Notes: generated by a model from the sequence alone, not told the origin. A stretch of DNA of 64,000 nt from Eucommia ulmoides (GCA_016647705.1 CM028335.1:35292212-35356211); one strand, 5' to 3'; positions 36,373 to 48,410 are shown, counted from the stretch's first letter. Made by a program: numbers and translations.

Positions 36373-37174
36373 ACAAGTTGGATTGGTTTTTGTTAAATCT
36401 AAATTAGTTTAGTTAAGTTTTTGTTGATTATCAGTTAATTTTGATTAAATAAACCAGAATCACAACATTGAAATAAACCTTTGATGTTGTCAAGAACACT
36501 AAACGAACTCATTCACTTTGATTAGTTTAGTTCTTGTGTGTGAGTTTTGAGTTTAAAGTGAAAAGAAATACCATGTATTTATGCCAGTCCTACTCATAAC
36601 TAAGGAAAACAGGAAGGTTTCAGAAGAAGAATTACACATATCCCCGAAGGAATAAAGGCCCTCATTTTATCCCGAGTTATTAGCCACAAGGGTTTGTCGA
36701 TGTAGTATATAAGTATATATATACATATTTGTGTTTATTTAGCTAAAGGAAAAAGGAAAAAAAAAAAAAAATACGATGTTCATGGGGAGAATCGTATAGG
36801 CTATATACAACTCATGGTGTGAATAGTCATTTTACTCGAATCCGCACGCGTTTTTACCACGTGGTTGAATGAGTTGATGTTTTTGAATGTCTTGGTATGT
36901 TTTGAATGTTCTTGAAAATTTTGAATGATTTTTGTATGATTTAACCCTAATTTGGTTATTATAGTTAAGATTAGGCGATTGCTTGGTGTTCTTGACACAA
37001 TCAAATGCTTGTTAGGTTGTTCTTAGGGTTTGTTCAAAATTTATGGGTTTTTTATGTGTTAAGAACATGAAAGTAAGTGTATTATTTACAAGATCCTACT
37101 ATATAGCAAACAATATGCACAAAATCAACCAAGAATCATAAGGTGTTTGGTAGGAACATACCTACTTAGGGGAT

Positions 37175-39490
37175 ATTGGTCTAATGATCTACTCAAAAGG
37201 GAGGTGAATTGGGTATTTATAAAAACATTAAGCAAATTCTTATCTTTCAACAGTTAAATAATCAAATAATTAATTTAATCCTGAATTAATTATTATCTTT
37301 ATAATGCAACAGATAAGTGTTATTTACTCTAGGTGCAGACCCAAATAATAAGAAATAAATAAAGTAAAAAAAGCAATACACAAGGATATATCCTGGTCCA
37401 CCAAGTTACTCTTGGATAATTTAGTCCTCTGAGCCCCACGGAGATTCGCTTCCACTAAACTCAAGATTCCTTTAATAGCTAGGAACCAAATCCTTACACC
37501 GATTCTTTTACTAGGCACAAAATCAACCTTAAAATTATCATTTTCCCAAACTAAGGAAGAACCTTATCTTTTTACAAAGTTAAAGACTAACATAATCCTT
37601 TCACAGGTTAAGAATTAAACCTAATTCTTTTATAACTTAGGCCAAGAATCAAACCTCACAAACTCTCCAAGTATCCTTTTCACCGGTAAGGATGGAACCG
37701 TCACAATTCACACCAAGTTAATTCTAATCAAGAAGAATCAAGTCTAATTCTTTTCAAGAGAAAATAATAACTTAACCTTTTTATCCACTAGGTAAAGATC
37801 AAACCTCAATATTTTTTTCAGAAAATATTGAAACCCAAGCTACCCCTGACTAGATACTCCCAACAGTATCTAATCCGCACAAATTCACTAATTACAAAAA
37901 TCAATAAGGTTCTTCCCACTCGATACTTCTACTACCTCAAATCAATTAAACTCAATCAATGTTCCGAAATTACTAGTGATAGAATTTTCGTGAGGCACAA
38001 AATTGAGTACATAATCAGATTATCACAAAAATTGTTTTAAACGAATTTTTATGCTCTTTAAAGTTCAAAAACAATTTTATCAAGATCTTATCAACCAAAC
38101 AAATATAGGAAAATAAATATGCAATGAATATTAATATCTTGGAAAGATATTACCAGGATAACACCGAATGATTATAGATTGACATGCTAAACAACTCAAA
38201 TCGGTAACGCCAACATAAATAGCGTTTTAACTCAAGAACTTATCACACAATTGATATCACAATTGATCTCTCAAAATAATATTAGAATAACAACTATTAG
38301 AAAGTTTAAGAACACTTAGTTCTTGATTGATTGGGATAACTAATATTCAAAATTCGTAGGTTTATATAAATCAATTTGAAACATGCCCTCCAACGACAAG
38401 TTTCCTCGAAATAGGCCTCTAAAAGGCACCTATAGACCCCATACATCATTAACTTTCATTCCTAGTATATTTGAATTAAATATGGATTTTAAAATATTCA
38501 ATTTAGTCCCCAAATTATTTCTCAATCTCAAATTAAATACATAGAAAGTATTAAATGAACTAAATTGAGAAACACCAATATTTTAGGCACCATATCTATA
38601 GGGATATCCAAATAAGAGTAAAATATTATCAATATATTCAAATCCACAAGATATCACCAAAATAGTTTCCAAAAAACAACTAGTTTTAATCAAATCCCGA
38701 AAATCCTCGAAATCTAAAACAGCCGAGTTGGTTGACTGACCTCTGCCCATCGATCGATTGATGGATATAGGATATATCCCAACCTTTACTCAATAAATGG
38801 TCAGTTGACCGATCCCCAGTAGGTCGGTTGACCGGTCAATACAGAATACTATCACAGGCATATTTTCGACCTTGGTCGATTAACTTACCGTCGATGGTCG
38901 GTTGATCGATCAATACAGAGAGTTTAGCTTTCGGACATCGATTGACCGATCTTCCTTGGTCGGTTGGTCGATCAATTCAGAGACTCTATTTTCTAGCCCT
39001 TGCCTATCGATTGACCAAACCCTATGGTCAGTTGACCGATTGTTGCTGGAATAATATCCCTCTCAATATATTTCAACTCCAAACTTCGATGTTTTCAACC
39101 CTTTAAATGATTTGTTTTCTTAGTTAACTAAATTGACACTAATAATCAATTTTAAACACTAATCTTGATTAAGTCAATTTTTTTTTTCAATTTCACATTG
39201 GAGCAGATATTTTAACAATCATTAGGACCTTAATTTAAACACACATAAATATAAATCATTTTTGTGTCATATGTGATCCTTATTGGGATACATTAAGAGT
39301 AAAAAAAAATTGAGTTGTTTTCACCTAGATTCTTTAGAATCTTCAATCTCTTAATATCCATATCTACATCCTTCATAATTACTTCATGATGTTATCTTGA
39401 TTGGAACTCTTTAAACTGAAACACTCAATAAAAATGTTTGTTCTACTAAAAACATAACACTTAATTGTCCATAAAAATCTATGGATCAAT
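37175..39490 (-). mobile_element. Copy 3 of the long-LTR-like repeat, solo unit with aggggat duplication
   Basis: 2,316 bp flanked by aggggat at 37168-37174 and 39491-39497. The flanks rejoin into a sequence resembling the uninterrupted counterpart near 59450 (taggggtgtggtct), so this is a clean insertion into the Tat-like LTR. Ends attggtct...ggatcaat are weakly inverted. No ORF. Contains an array of ggttgaccgatc-type repeats (38730-39041). Best read as a solo LTR on the - strand of a long-LTR element; 7-bp duplication is longer than the usual 5, so two flank bases may match by chance. Confidence 0.65.
38730..39041. repeat. Array of quasi-palindromic ggttgaccgatc motifs
   Basis: About eight occurrences in ~310 bp, e.g. 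ggtcagttgaccgatc (38799), ggtcggttgaccggtcaa (38822), ggtcggttgatcgatcaa (38896), ggtcggttggtcgatcaa (38958). Direct and inverted forms alternate, separated by atacagag/attcagag. Related degenerate arrays occur in copy 4 (54770-54960) and copy 1 (5520-5700). Confidence 0.8.
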
Positions 39491-39497
39491 AGGGGAT

Positions 39498-39753
39498 GTG
39501 GTCTTCCCGAAGTGTTTACCTCTTTCTCCTTGATCGGTGTTTAACTGGTGGTTGATCAGTGGTTGGTGTTCTTTGTTTTCCTAGCCAAGAACCCAAGAAC
39601 CATAACCTACTTAGGGGATATATTCGTCCCTAAGTAGCCTACCTCCTTTCTTCTTTGGATCGGTGTTGATCGGTGATAGTCAATCCTTGAAGTTCTTATT
39701 CTATGAACTTCAAGAATTCCTTCCTCGGCTAGATTTCGACAGAATAATGACGT

Positions 39754-39800
<47 letters not shown>

Positions 39801-42378
39801 ATTCGCGTGAAAGTCCAGAACCCAAGAGATGTGATCAAGTTTGCAGAGAGAAGTTAGGCCTTCAAGTCTTGGAAAAATAAGAACCGCAACACCCCTGTTT
39901 ATAGACTGGGGTCCTGTGCATTGGGCAATATGCAGGAAATACTTGCCTCTACCTTGGAAGGTGTTTGGCCTAGGAGACTTTCTATCTTGTCTTAGTTTGA
40001 TTTGGCTTGGAACAAATTTAAGGGAGAAAGCTAGATTCTCAAATATTTGGTAATCATTGGCAATCATTACCAATGATTTACAATCCTTAACTCTCCACAA
40101 ATGGCATTCCTTGCACATGGGTGCATTTATGACTTGATAGGATGGATCCGGTTCGGTTTAGGGGCTAAACACCAATTAGATCCACTATTTCGGTTTGGTT
40201 ATCATAAATGCTCCCAAAGTTCATTGAACCTAGTCCTTAGGTGTCACTTTGAATTTAATGCAAAGTGATGAGTCATGACTTGGAGGCTACACATTCAGTT
40301 CATTTCGGATGGAATCGGGTGAACTTTCCTTGTAACCGTCTGTTGGTTTCCAAGTTGCCTAGTTACCCTTAGATATTTTTGTGAAAATATCTAGATCCTT
40401 TGAAACTAGCCATGCCATGTCATCCCAATAATTTAATTCTTGATGGGATGTGCATTAAATGTTTTTCTTGGAGGCTACTCATCCAGTTTGGTTTTGGTAA
40501 CAGGTCATCACACGATTCAAGGCTTTCGGTTGGTTTCTAAGATATTTTGCATAAAATATATAGATACCTTGAATATATATTGAATTTTCATCCCAATAAT
40601 TTAATTATTGATGGTATGTTCATTCAATTCTCATTGAATGTCTTACTTAGGTGGCGAACCTAATCAGTTTGGTTTCGATAACGGTTGGTTGTACCCTAAG
40701 TTTCTTGTCCTCTTCCTTTGCCATTTTGTAGGAAACTTATAGGAAGGATCCTTGGTCATTATAAGGCTTGGTTTGTGGGCCTTAAATGATGGCTAGGCCC
40801 CTTGATTGATTGGGCCTAGGGTGGTTTGTCAAGACTACTTGGATTTGGTGAAAATCCAATTCAAGCCCACACCTTAAATCACCTTGTGATTTTGGGTTTT
40901 TTCATGACCTTTCCAAACCTTGATTAAGGTGTCTTGTATTGTTTCATGGTAGTGTGTGATGTGATATACATGAAATAAATAATTGCTTTTGATGTTAAAT
41001 TTGACAAGATTCAGTGAAAAGTAAATGTTTCAAAGTCGGGGTAGGGTAACTAAGTTAATTGTTTGAAATATCCTATGATTTAAGGGTAGTGACTAATATT
41101 TTTCTATACTAAATATGATTTGATGAAAATCAAACCTTAGTAAATTCAGTTTAGACCTCCTTAAATCATAGGAATTTCGATTTTGACCCAAAACTTTTAC
41201 TGAGCTTTATTTTGTCAAATTCAACATTTTTGCATTTGTTTTTCATGTTTTTGTATATTTTATAGTGTGATATTAGGTAGAAATTTATTCCCTTTAAACC
41301 TGAGTTTAAAGTTTATCTGAACTTATAGTTGATTTCCCATTGACTAGATGGGACAAAATGTGGTATCTCAAATCATTGGTAATCATTACTCATGATTGGT
41401 AATTATTGGTCATTATTATTCATTATTGGTAGTGATTGTCTTGCACATGGAATAATTATTGTTTGATGGGACACTTTTCTGTTCGATTTACTTGCTAAGT
41501 ACTACTTACTTGAACTAGTTCGACTAGCTTTCTTTAAATGCTTTGGAGGTGCAATGTATGTAGTATCCATGTGTCATTTGGAATTTAATGCTTGATCACG
41601 ATACTTGATTTGATGGGCATTGAATTCCCTTTGATCGAATAGAATCGGTTCGGTTAGTCTTGTAACCATTTAGTTACATTTCAAGTAACTTGGTTTCCTT
41701 GAGATCTTTTGCTCAAAATATATAAATACCTTGAATTTATTCTCCCAAGGTCATTCCTAGAATTAAATTCTTGGTGGGAGGTTGATTTAATGCATCATTA
41801 AATGCATGACGTGATGGCAAACTGAATCGGTTGGATTTGTAACTTTTAGTTACTTTTCAATTGACTTGGTTTCTTCCCTAGATATTTTGGTAGGAAATAT
41901 CTTGGTAATTTAATTCTCATTATTGAGTCATTAAATTCATGATGGGGCCCTTAATGTGATGGGCTTTGAATGCTGTTATGATGACTTCGATTTGGTTGGT
42001 TTCAAATCGAGTCTTAAGCACTAGTTAGTTTAGGTAACTAGACTTGCCATGATAGTTTTCTTTGATTTGATCAAGGTTTTTATATTGATTTATGGAGGAT
42101 TTATTCTTTTAATGAAATAATGGAAAAGTTTTTTTGGTGTCAAGAAGACAAAACTGGTAATAGTAAATGTTTTAGGGGACAAAACGGGTAACAAGAGTAA
42201 TTGATGATTTTTTCTGAAATAAAAGGGTAGTAACTAATTTTTATTCCTATTAAAGGTTATTTAATGAAAATAAACCTTTAATAATGTCATTTTAGTCCCT
42301 CTTAACTTTAGAAATTTCGAGATTGACCCAAAACTTTTATTTATACCGAATTTAGTCAAATTGATGATTTTATGTTTT
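39498..42378 (-). repeat. Tat-like LTR sequence including its duplicated terminal unit
   Basis: Non-coding LTR material. A 42-T run occupies 39755-39796. Two successive units begin at about 40050 and 41361. Short ORFs here are low-complexity or chance. Confidence 0.55.
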
Positions 42379-42383
42379 CTTAT

Positions 42384-43152
42384 TGATGAGGGTATTTTTG
42401 GGAACCTCTGAGTCAACACATGGGACCCAGCGACGTGTCAACCCTCACAATGACAGGGACGTATTCCAGAATCCACAACTCCACGCTGGAGCGTACACCG
42501 ACTATGGCTTCTCCCTGGAATCTCATTTGCACCCAAGGAAGAGCAAGGAGCCCCACAGGGACGTGCTGCTTTGAGCTCTGCACCGTGCCATTAGCGATCA
42601 ATTTCGGGGACTCATCTGTTTATCTCGACCGGCTCCCTTTTTCACCTTGTTTCTTCTCCACCAACTTACTGCCGCAGGCCTGACAAAGGCCCGCGGGCTT
42701 TGCCAAATGGGCCCAAAAGTCCAAGCCCAACGATTATCTCCTAAACGCCCTGGATTATCGGCTAAACACCGAGTTTCGACTAATTAATCGTGTTTAGGCC
42801 CGACTAATCATCTCCAACACCTATATATATAAAGGGCTATATAAGCCCGAGGTACGCTTTAATGACTTACATTACGTGCGAGTTCATTTATTTCCTTACT
42901 ATATTCTGTACCTTTTCTCTCTGAGTACTGATTACCACGCCGGAGGGGCTTCACCGAGATAAACCCCGGTCTGAGCCTTCTGTAGGTACACTCCCTAAGG
43001 AGCAGGACTTTGGACACAGCAGGTCAGTCCTTCCAGGACCCAGCACAGCTCGCTCGAGGACTTTTCAATCAACGACTCCACCTTAGTAAGAGGACCCACC
43101 TGTCATTCGAATGTACCATACTAGAGGTGTGTACCAGTTTTACGCACCAACA
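42384..43152 (+). repeat. 5' LTR of the TR-GAG element
   Basis: 769 bp. A TATA-like tatatatataaag lies at about 42820-42832, with the expected promoter-to-R layout. Ends gttttacgcaccaaca just before the PBS. Confidence 0.88.
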
Positions 43153-43274
43153 GTTTGGCACCGTCTGTGGGAACCGAACAAAAAGCCTTTCCCTGATCAC
43201 TGCTCTCTGCTCAGCTGAGCTTGAGTGATCACAAGGTCCAGTTAGATAGATATAAAACTGAAGAACGAGAAGAC

Positions 43275-44780
43275 ATGTCGAAAAATCCAAGCGCATACCC
43301 AACAGCTCCTACCAACGAGGATAACTTCCCCCCCTATGGTCAGGCAGGACCATTCACTCTGCCACCTGGAACTGCGGGACAAACCTTAGGAGCTATGGAC
43401 GCATCTCAGTTTGATCTCCTTGAACGCCAAATGCAAGAGTTTAAGTCAAGTATACAACTCTTCCTTGCGCGCTTGCCACCAACCCCTGTTCAGGATGGAC
43501 CAGCCCGTAATGCTTGAGGAGCCGCCCCAAAATCGCGATGTTTTTATGGACACTCCGAATGGGCATCAGCCCGAGGGCCGCCCTCTACCTCGCAACCCTG
43601 AGTTTGCGGGATAAGAGAGGGCCCCCCTGTAATGCCGAGATCTCCACCTCATCTGCCACACGAATTTGTGCCAAGGGATATGTCAGTGTCCCCTAATGGT
43701 CGTTCTATTCATCGGCCTGCCAGGTCTGATCATAGAGGTCAGCGTGATCGTGAGGTTGACTCTTACTCACCTTCCTCCCATCACCCTAATGCCCGGGCTA
43801 TGGACAGTCGGATCGAGGGAGAGCCCCAAGCAGGGGAGGTTGTGGAGCGTCATCTGGCCAACGTGGAAGCCCTTCTCCAAGAGGTACAAGGAGGCCGGGT
43901 TGGACCGGGTGTTATTCCGGAGGTGAATTCTCCTTTTGTGGATGAGGTTCTGGAGGAAGTTTCACCGAGACACTTCACCCAACCCCAGATGAGTCCGTAT
44001 GATGGGACTTCAGATCCTGTTGACTACCTTTCTATGTTCAAGTCTCATATAGACATGCAGGTTGCCTCTGTAGCTTTGAGGTGCAGAGTCTTTCCCATCA
44101 CTCTTATAGGTGTTGCAAGATTGTGGTTCCAAGGTTTGAGGCCAACATCTATCTCCACCTTTAGAGAACTTGAGCAATTGTTCCTGGCTCGTTTCAGTCG
44201 TTCCCGGCGTAGGCCAAGGACTGTGGCTCATATCCTCACTCTTCGATAAGAGCCCACTGAATCTTTGGATGATTACGTTGAGCGTTTCAATCGAGAAGCA
44301 AATTTATGCGATGACCTCCATGACGCCGTTGTGCTAAATGCCTTTATTGACGGGCTCTGGCATCAGAGAGTATTCTACGATCTCTGCTCTAACCCTGCTC
44401 TGACACTTGATCAAGCTCTAGACCGTGGGATTAGATTCCATGGTGCTGACTTCCGTGCTGCAACCAGGAGAGGGCAGGCAGGAGCAAACAAGCCCAGGGA
44501 ATCAAAAAATGAAGGTTCAAATCAAGCCCAAGGATCGAGAAGATTACGAGCTGAAGAGAGGTTTAGACCCCTTCCCGGAAACAGGAGGCCACTTCCTCCT
44601 TCAAGGCGTCACCAACTAGAGTTCACCCCACTCACGGCCTCAGTGGCCACCATCTTCGCAGAAAACTCAGGGCAAGACTTCTTCTCTCCTCTTCTGCCCC
44701 TGAGGGGAAGGCCGGTCGGGAGATCAATGACCCAATATTGTGAGTTCCACCAAGACCGAGGTCACTCCACATAGAACTAT
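43275..44780 (+). pseudogene. Gag of the TR-GAG element
   Basis: Three frames: 43275-43517 (starts MSKNPSAYPTAPTNED), 43632-44249 and 44265-44774. The latter two share one frame and are separated only by a stop at 44247-44249 plus a few codons. The retrotrans_gag core is ARLWFQGLRPTSISTFREL followed by F..RFSRSRRRPRTV...L, then ESLDDYVERFNREA and LNAFIDGLW. A YCEFHQDRGHST segment near the end is the familiar gypsy gag tail (usually YC.FH...GH.T..C). Structural capsid role. One stop and one frameshift suffice to break it, so it is young. Confidence 0.85.
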
Positions 44781-45230
44781 TTCCAACTTCGGTAGGAGAT
44801 TGAAACTCGTCCAAAGAGCCAATCTCCGGAACTACGTCTAGAGAGAAAATCAGGAGCAGCCTGATGGGGATGAACCACAGGGAGAGCTCCGAGCCCAGAG
44901 AAGAAGAGGGAACCGCAACTTTCCACCACCCCGGGGCGCTGAGGCCGGAGAGAGTCACCAACGCGTGGATGGTGAAATCAACCACATCCACAGCGGATTC
45001 AACTCTGGAGACATATAGAGTCACTAGGGTCACACGTCCGAGGACATACGATTTTGAAATAGAAAATAATGTGCCGCACAGGTGCCCGCAGAATGCTGAC
45101 TAGTTGAAGTACAACTTCTGTAGGGATGATCCACTTTTGTGAACAACTTCTAGTGTGTACAAAGTATGGTAGTTTTGCTTATCCAAATAAAGAATGTGTT
45201 TTGTGCAATATGCCTTGTGTTCTCTTCAGT

Positions 45231-45660
45231 CCACGGTTACATTCCGACCCCCTGAGTCGTATCCCGGCTCTCGGCATCACGAGTGATTCTCCACGGTTAC
45301 ATTCCGACCCCCTGAGTCGTATCTCGACTCTTGGTGTCGCAAGTGATTCTCCACAGTTACATTCCGACCCCCTGAGTCGCATCTCGGCTCTCGATGTCGC
45401 GAGTGATTCTCCACGGCTGCATTCTGACCCCCTGAGTCGCATCCCGGCTCTCGGCGTCACAAGTGATTCTCCACGGCTGCATTCTGACCCCCTGAGTCTC
45501 ATCCCGGCTCTCGGCATCGCGAGTGATTCTCCATGGTTACATTCCGACCTCCTGAGTCATATCCCGGCTCTTGGCGTAGCGAGTGATTCTCCACGATTGT
45601 ATTCTACCCCCTTTGTCGCAGATAATTCTCCACCCAACATCCCGACTCTTGGCGTCATGA
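45231..45660. repeat. 60-bp tandem repeat, six full copies plus degenerate tail, open in both strands
   Basis: The unit ccacggttacattccgaccc...gagtgattct repeats with an exact 60-base period from about 45231 to 45590, then a degenerate tail to ~45660. Because 60 is a multiple of 3 the repeat is open on the + strand (45126-45704, 20-residue unit containing SPRLHSDPLSRIPALG) and on the - strand (45179-45517). It lies after gag where pol would be expected. No known domain; translation is not evidenced. Confidence 0.93.
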
Positions 45661-46639
45661 GTAACTTTCCACAACCTCATCCCAACGCTCAGCGTCGAGG
45701 GTGATAACCAGACCCTCTCCTAAAGTCAATAGTTCATACCCGGGAATAAACTGAGGTCATCCACCAAGGGCGGGGCATTGATTGGGTCTGAGGGCCTGCA
45801 GCTAAGTACTTCTCCCTACCAGTCGACTATTAGTCCGACGTTCTAAAAGGGAAGGTGCTCCTGCATGGACTAAATGGAGATAACTTGAAAGGGTTCTTGA
45901 ATGAGCCTAACTACGGAGAACTCCCCGATGACCGGCCATAGGGGTCCAACCACCGTGTTGCACTCCTGTGGACCGAGAGGATCAGCTACCCTGGGAAACC
46001 CTACTCCTAAGTTCAGGACATGATTTCCTTGCAATTAGCTCGTGTCCCGAACTGGGGGGCTAGTGGACTATGGTCCTGGACAGAGACGAGAAGTTCTTGA
46101 AGTTTTTGTAAACTTTTCAAAATTTTACGACTCTAAAAACTATGCTAGGCAAAGAATGACTTGGCGAAAACGTTGAGAGAAAGGAGTAGACTCTGAAGTA
46201 CCTTGGTAATGCCACTTAAAAGCTTACACGCTCGCGATGGTCCGAGCTTAGTCCTCTCTACCATCGTTGTGAGGGGCGTTCGTACGAGGGGAAGTGGATT
46301 TAATCTCACCCTCCTCGGGGGGCCCTCGTCAGCACTGTCCGCCTCGACATCCTTGTGCGTGGCACCATCTTGAGGTTCAGGCTCAGTGCTTCATAACCGG
46401 AACTACCAGGTGCGACGGACACCGCCCTGCCGTGTCACTCCTAGCCGACAGGGTCCAGTAACGACCTTCTCCAAGAACATTGTCCTGGAGTGTCGTCCAG
46501 AAATTTCACCACATCTCCTTGGCCCGACGTCGTCTAATCCGGCTCCCCCTGTCCTACCGTGCTGCCTCAGGCCGGCTGGGCGCAGATGAGAGTCTATCCC
46601 AAATTCTCCCCTCAAAAGAATCTATGAGTTAAAAAAAAA

Positions 46640-46860
46640 TGAAAAAATAAATAAATAAATAAATATATAATAAGGGAGAGGGGCACTACTCCCTCCCCTC
46701 TCATATCAGCCCCACTTGGGCCTATGCTAGCCCCAAGGGACCAGCACCACGCTGGCCCCAAGGGGGCTAGCGCCTGCTGGCCCTTGAGGCCAGCGTGAGG
46801 GGGGAAGGGGGTTGCCCCCTCCACTCTCCTTTTGTTTCATTTTAATCTAGGGGGAAATTT
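46640..46860. other. GC-rich inverted blocks around ctagcccc/ggggctag
   Basis: Short complementary blocks (ccccaaggg.../ctagccccaaggg, gcgcctgctggccc/ggccagcgtg) give local fold-back potential. Follows an (AAAT)n tract at about 46646-46665. Non-coding interior of the TR-GAG element. Confidence 0.45.
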
Positions 46861-47003
46861 TGCCACCTTAAATTTTAAGTGGGGGGCACAACCCCTCGCC
46901 TTCCTGCCCGTTCGCAGTACTCACTCTCTTGAGGTTTGCATTAATTTTTTTCATAGTGAAGGTCAGTCCGTGCTCAGGGCCTGTTCACGGTGAATGTGTG
47001 TCG

Positions 47004-47365
47004 CCCTGAAAATCGAAAAAATTCGGGGCCGCCCTGCCGTGCTACTTGACCCCAGACCCCGGCGGTATGGGAGCGTATTTCAATTTAGCTCCTCCAAAAA
47101 AGTTCAACTCTTGAAAAATCGTCACTGTGAAATCAAAAAAATTCGGGGTCTCCCTACCGTGCTACTTGACCCCAGACCTCGGCAGTAGGGGAGCGTATTT
47201 CAAATTAGCTCCTCTAAAAAACTCCAACTCCTAAAAAATTGTCATCCTGAAAATCGGAGAAATTCGGGACCGCCTTGCCGTGCTACCTGACCCCGGACCC
47301 CGACCGTATGGGGGCCTATTTCGAATAAGCTCCTCAAGAAAAAACTAACTCTTTAAAAAGTGTCA
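47004..47365. repeat. ~120-bp tandem repeat, three copies, before the PPT
   Basis: Each unit runs ctgaaaatcgaaaaaattcggg, ccgtgctacttgaccc, gggagcgtatttcaa, agctcctc, caactc. Units start near 47005, 47127 and 47247. It sits immediately upstream of the 3' LTR, a common place for repeat expansion in non-autonomous LTR elements. Confidence 0.88.
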
Positions 47366-47473
47366 ATTAGAGGTGTTTCTCGCACTTCGAAGTCTCCAGG
47401 ATGCCCTTTTCTGCCAGGAATTGATATCCCTGACCGTCTCACTTCCCTCGCCGCACAGGGCTAGGGGGGCAAT

Positions 47474-48254
47474 TGATGAGGGTATTTTTGGAACCTTTGA
47501 GTCAGCACATGGGACCCAGCAACGTGTCAACCCTTATAATGACAGGGACGTATTCCAAAATCCACAACTTCACGCTGGAGCGTACACCGACTACGGCTTC
47601 TCCCTGGAATCTCATTTGCACCCAAGGAAGTGCGAGGAGCCCCACAGGGACGTGCCGCTTTGAGCTCTGTGCCATGCCATTGGCGATCAATTTCAGGGAC
47701 TCAGCCGTTCATCTCGACTGGCTCCCCTTTTCACCTTGTTTCTTCTCCAAGACTACACGGATCGCCGCTCTCCTGCACCAGCTCACTGCCGTAGGCCTGA
47801 TAAAAGCCCGCGGGATTTTCCAAATGGGCCCAAAAGCCCAAGCCCAACGATTATCTCCTAAACGCCCTGGATTATCGGCTAAACACCGGGTTTCGACTAA
47901 TTAATCGTGTTTAGGCCCGACTAATCATCTCCAATGCCTATATATATCGAGGGCTATATAAGCTCGAGGTACGCTTTAATGACTTACATTACGTGCGAGT
48001 TCATTTGTTTCCTTACTATATTCTGTACCTTTTCTCTCTAAGCACTGATTACCACGCCGGAGGGGCTTCACCGGGGTAAACCCCGGTCTGAGCCTTCTGC
48101 AGGTACACTCCCTGAGGAGTAGGACTCTGGACACAGTAGGTCAGTCCTCCCAGGACCCAGCACAGCTCGCTCGACGACTCCACCTCAGCAAGAGGACCCA
48201 CCTGTCATCCCACTGGACCATACTCGAGGTGTGTACCGGTTTTACGCACCAACA
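47474..48254 (+). repeat. 3' LTR of the TR-GAG element
   Basis: 781 bp, aligned end to end with 42384-43152. A short extra stretch (about 47750-47785) and scattered transitions are the main differences. Directly followed by the cttat target duplication. Confidence 0.88.
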
Positions 48255-48397
48255 CTTATAATTTCGTGCAATTTTTCTATATTATCCAATGTGATCTAAG
48301 GTAGAAATTTATTCCCATTAAATCTCAGTTTAAAGTTTATTTGAACTTGTACTTTTGATCTGACACTAACTAGGCGGGACAAAATATAGTGTCTACA

Positions 48398-48410
48398 GCT
48401 ACCCCTCTTT
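48398..48410 (-). promoter_or_regulatory. Polypurine tract of the Tat-like element
   Basis: AAAGAGGGGTAGC on the - strand, ending exactly where the 3' LTR begins with TGTAGACAC. It would prime plus-strand DNA synthesis. It anchors the element's orientation. Confidence 0.75.

Larger units (their letters stand above)
42384..48254 (+). mobile_element. Gag-only Ty3/gypsy LTR retrotransposon (TR-GAG type), 5.87 kb
   Basis: LTRs 42384-43152 (769 bp) and 47474-48254 (781 bp), both TGATGAGGG...CACCAACA and close to identical over long stretches. The 5-bp TSD cttat lies at 42379-42383 and 48255-48259; removing the element restores the continuity seen at 60890. A PBS-like TGGCACCGTCTGTGGGAAC starts at 43156 and a purine tract ggctaggggggcaat precedes the 3' LTR. 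Interior: gag only (43275-44780), then tandem repeats; no protease, RT or integrase. High GC against its AT-rich surroundings. This fits terminal-repeat retrotransposons with a GAG domain; its partner for pol must be elsewhere. Confidence 0.87.
36180..48397 (-). repeat. Tat-like 3' LTR block, interrupted twice and internally duplicated
   Basis: Homologous to 58600-61030 but broken by a 2.3-kb solo-LTR-like insert (37175-39490) and the gag-only element (42384-48254). It also contains an extra ~1.3-kb copy of its terminal part: 40050-41360 and 41361-42378 plus 48260-48397 each run from the tcattggtaatcatt block through cttgcacatgg to gggacaaaat. Ends tgtctaca at 48397 beside the PPT. Confidence 0.6.

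Noticed and set aside
39755-39796. 42-T run as LINE or SINE tail
   Set aside because: No flanking target duplication or element body could be identified; treated as a homopolymer within the LTR block.
44632-45033. 133-codon - strand ORF in the TR-GAG element
   Set aside because: Antisense shadow of the GC-rich gag region; no domain recognised.
45179-45660. Direct repeats that might suggest a CRISPR-like array
   Set aside because: The 60-bp units are contiguous with no unique spacers, inside a plant LTR retrotransposon.
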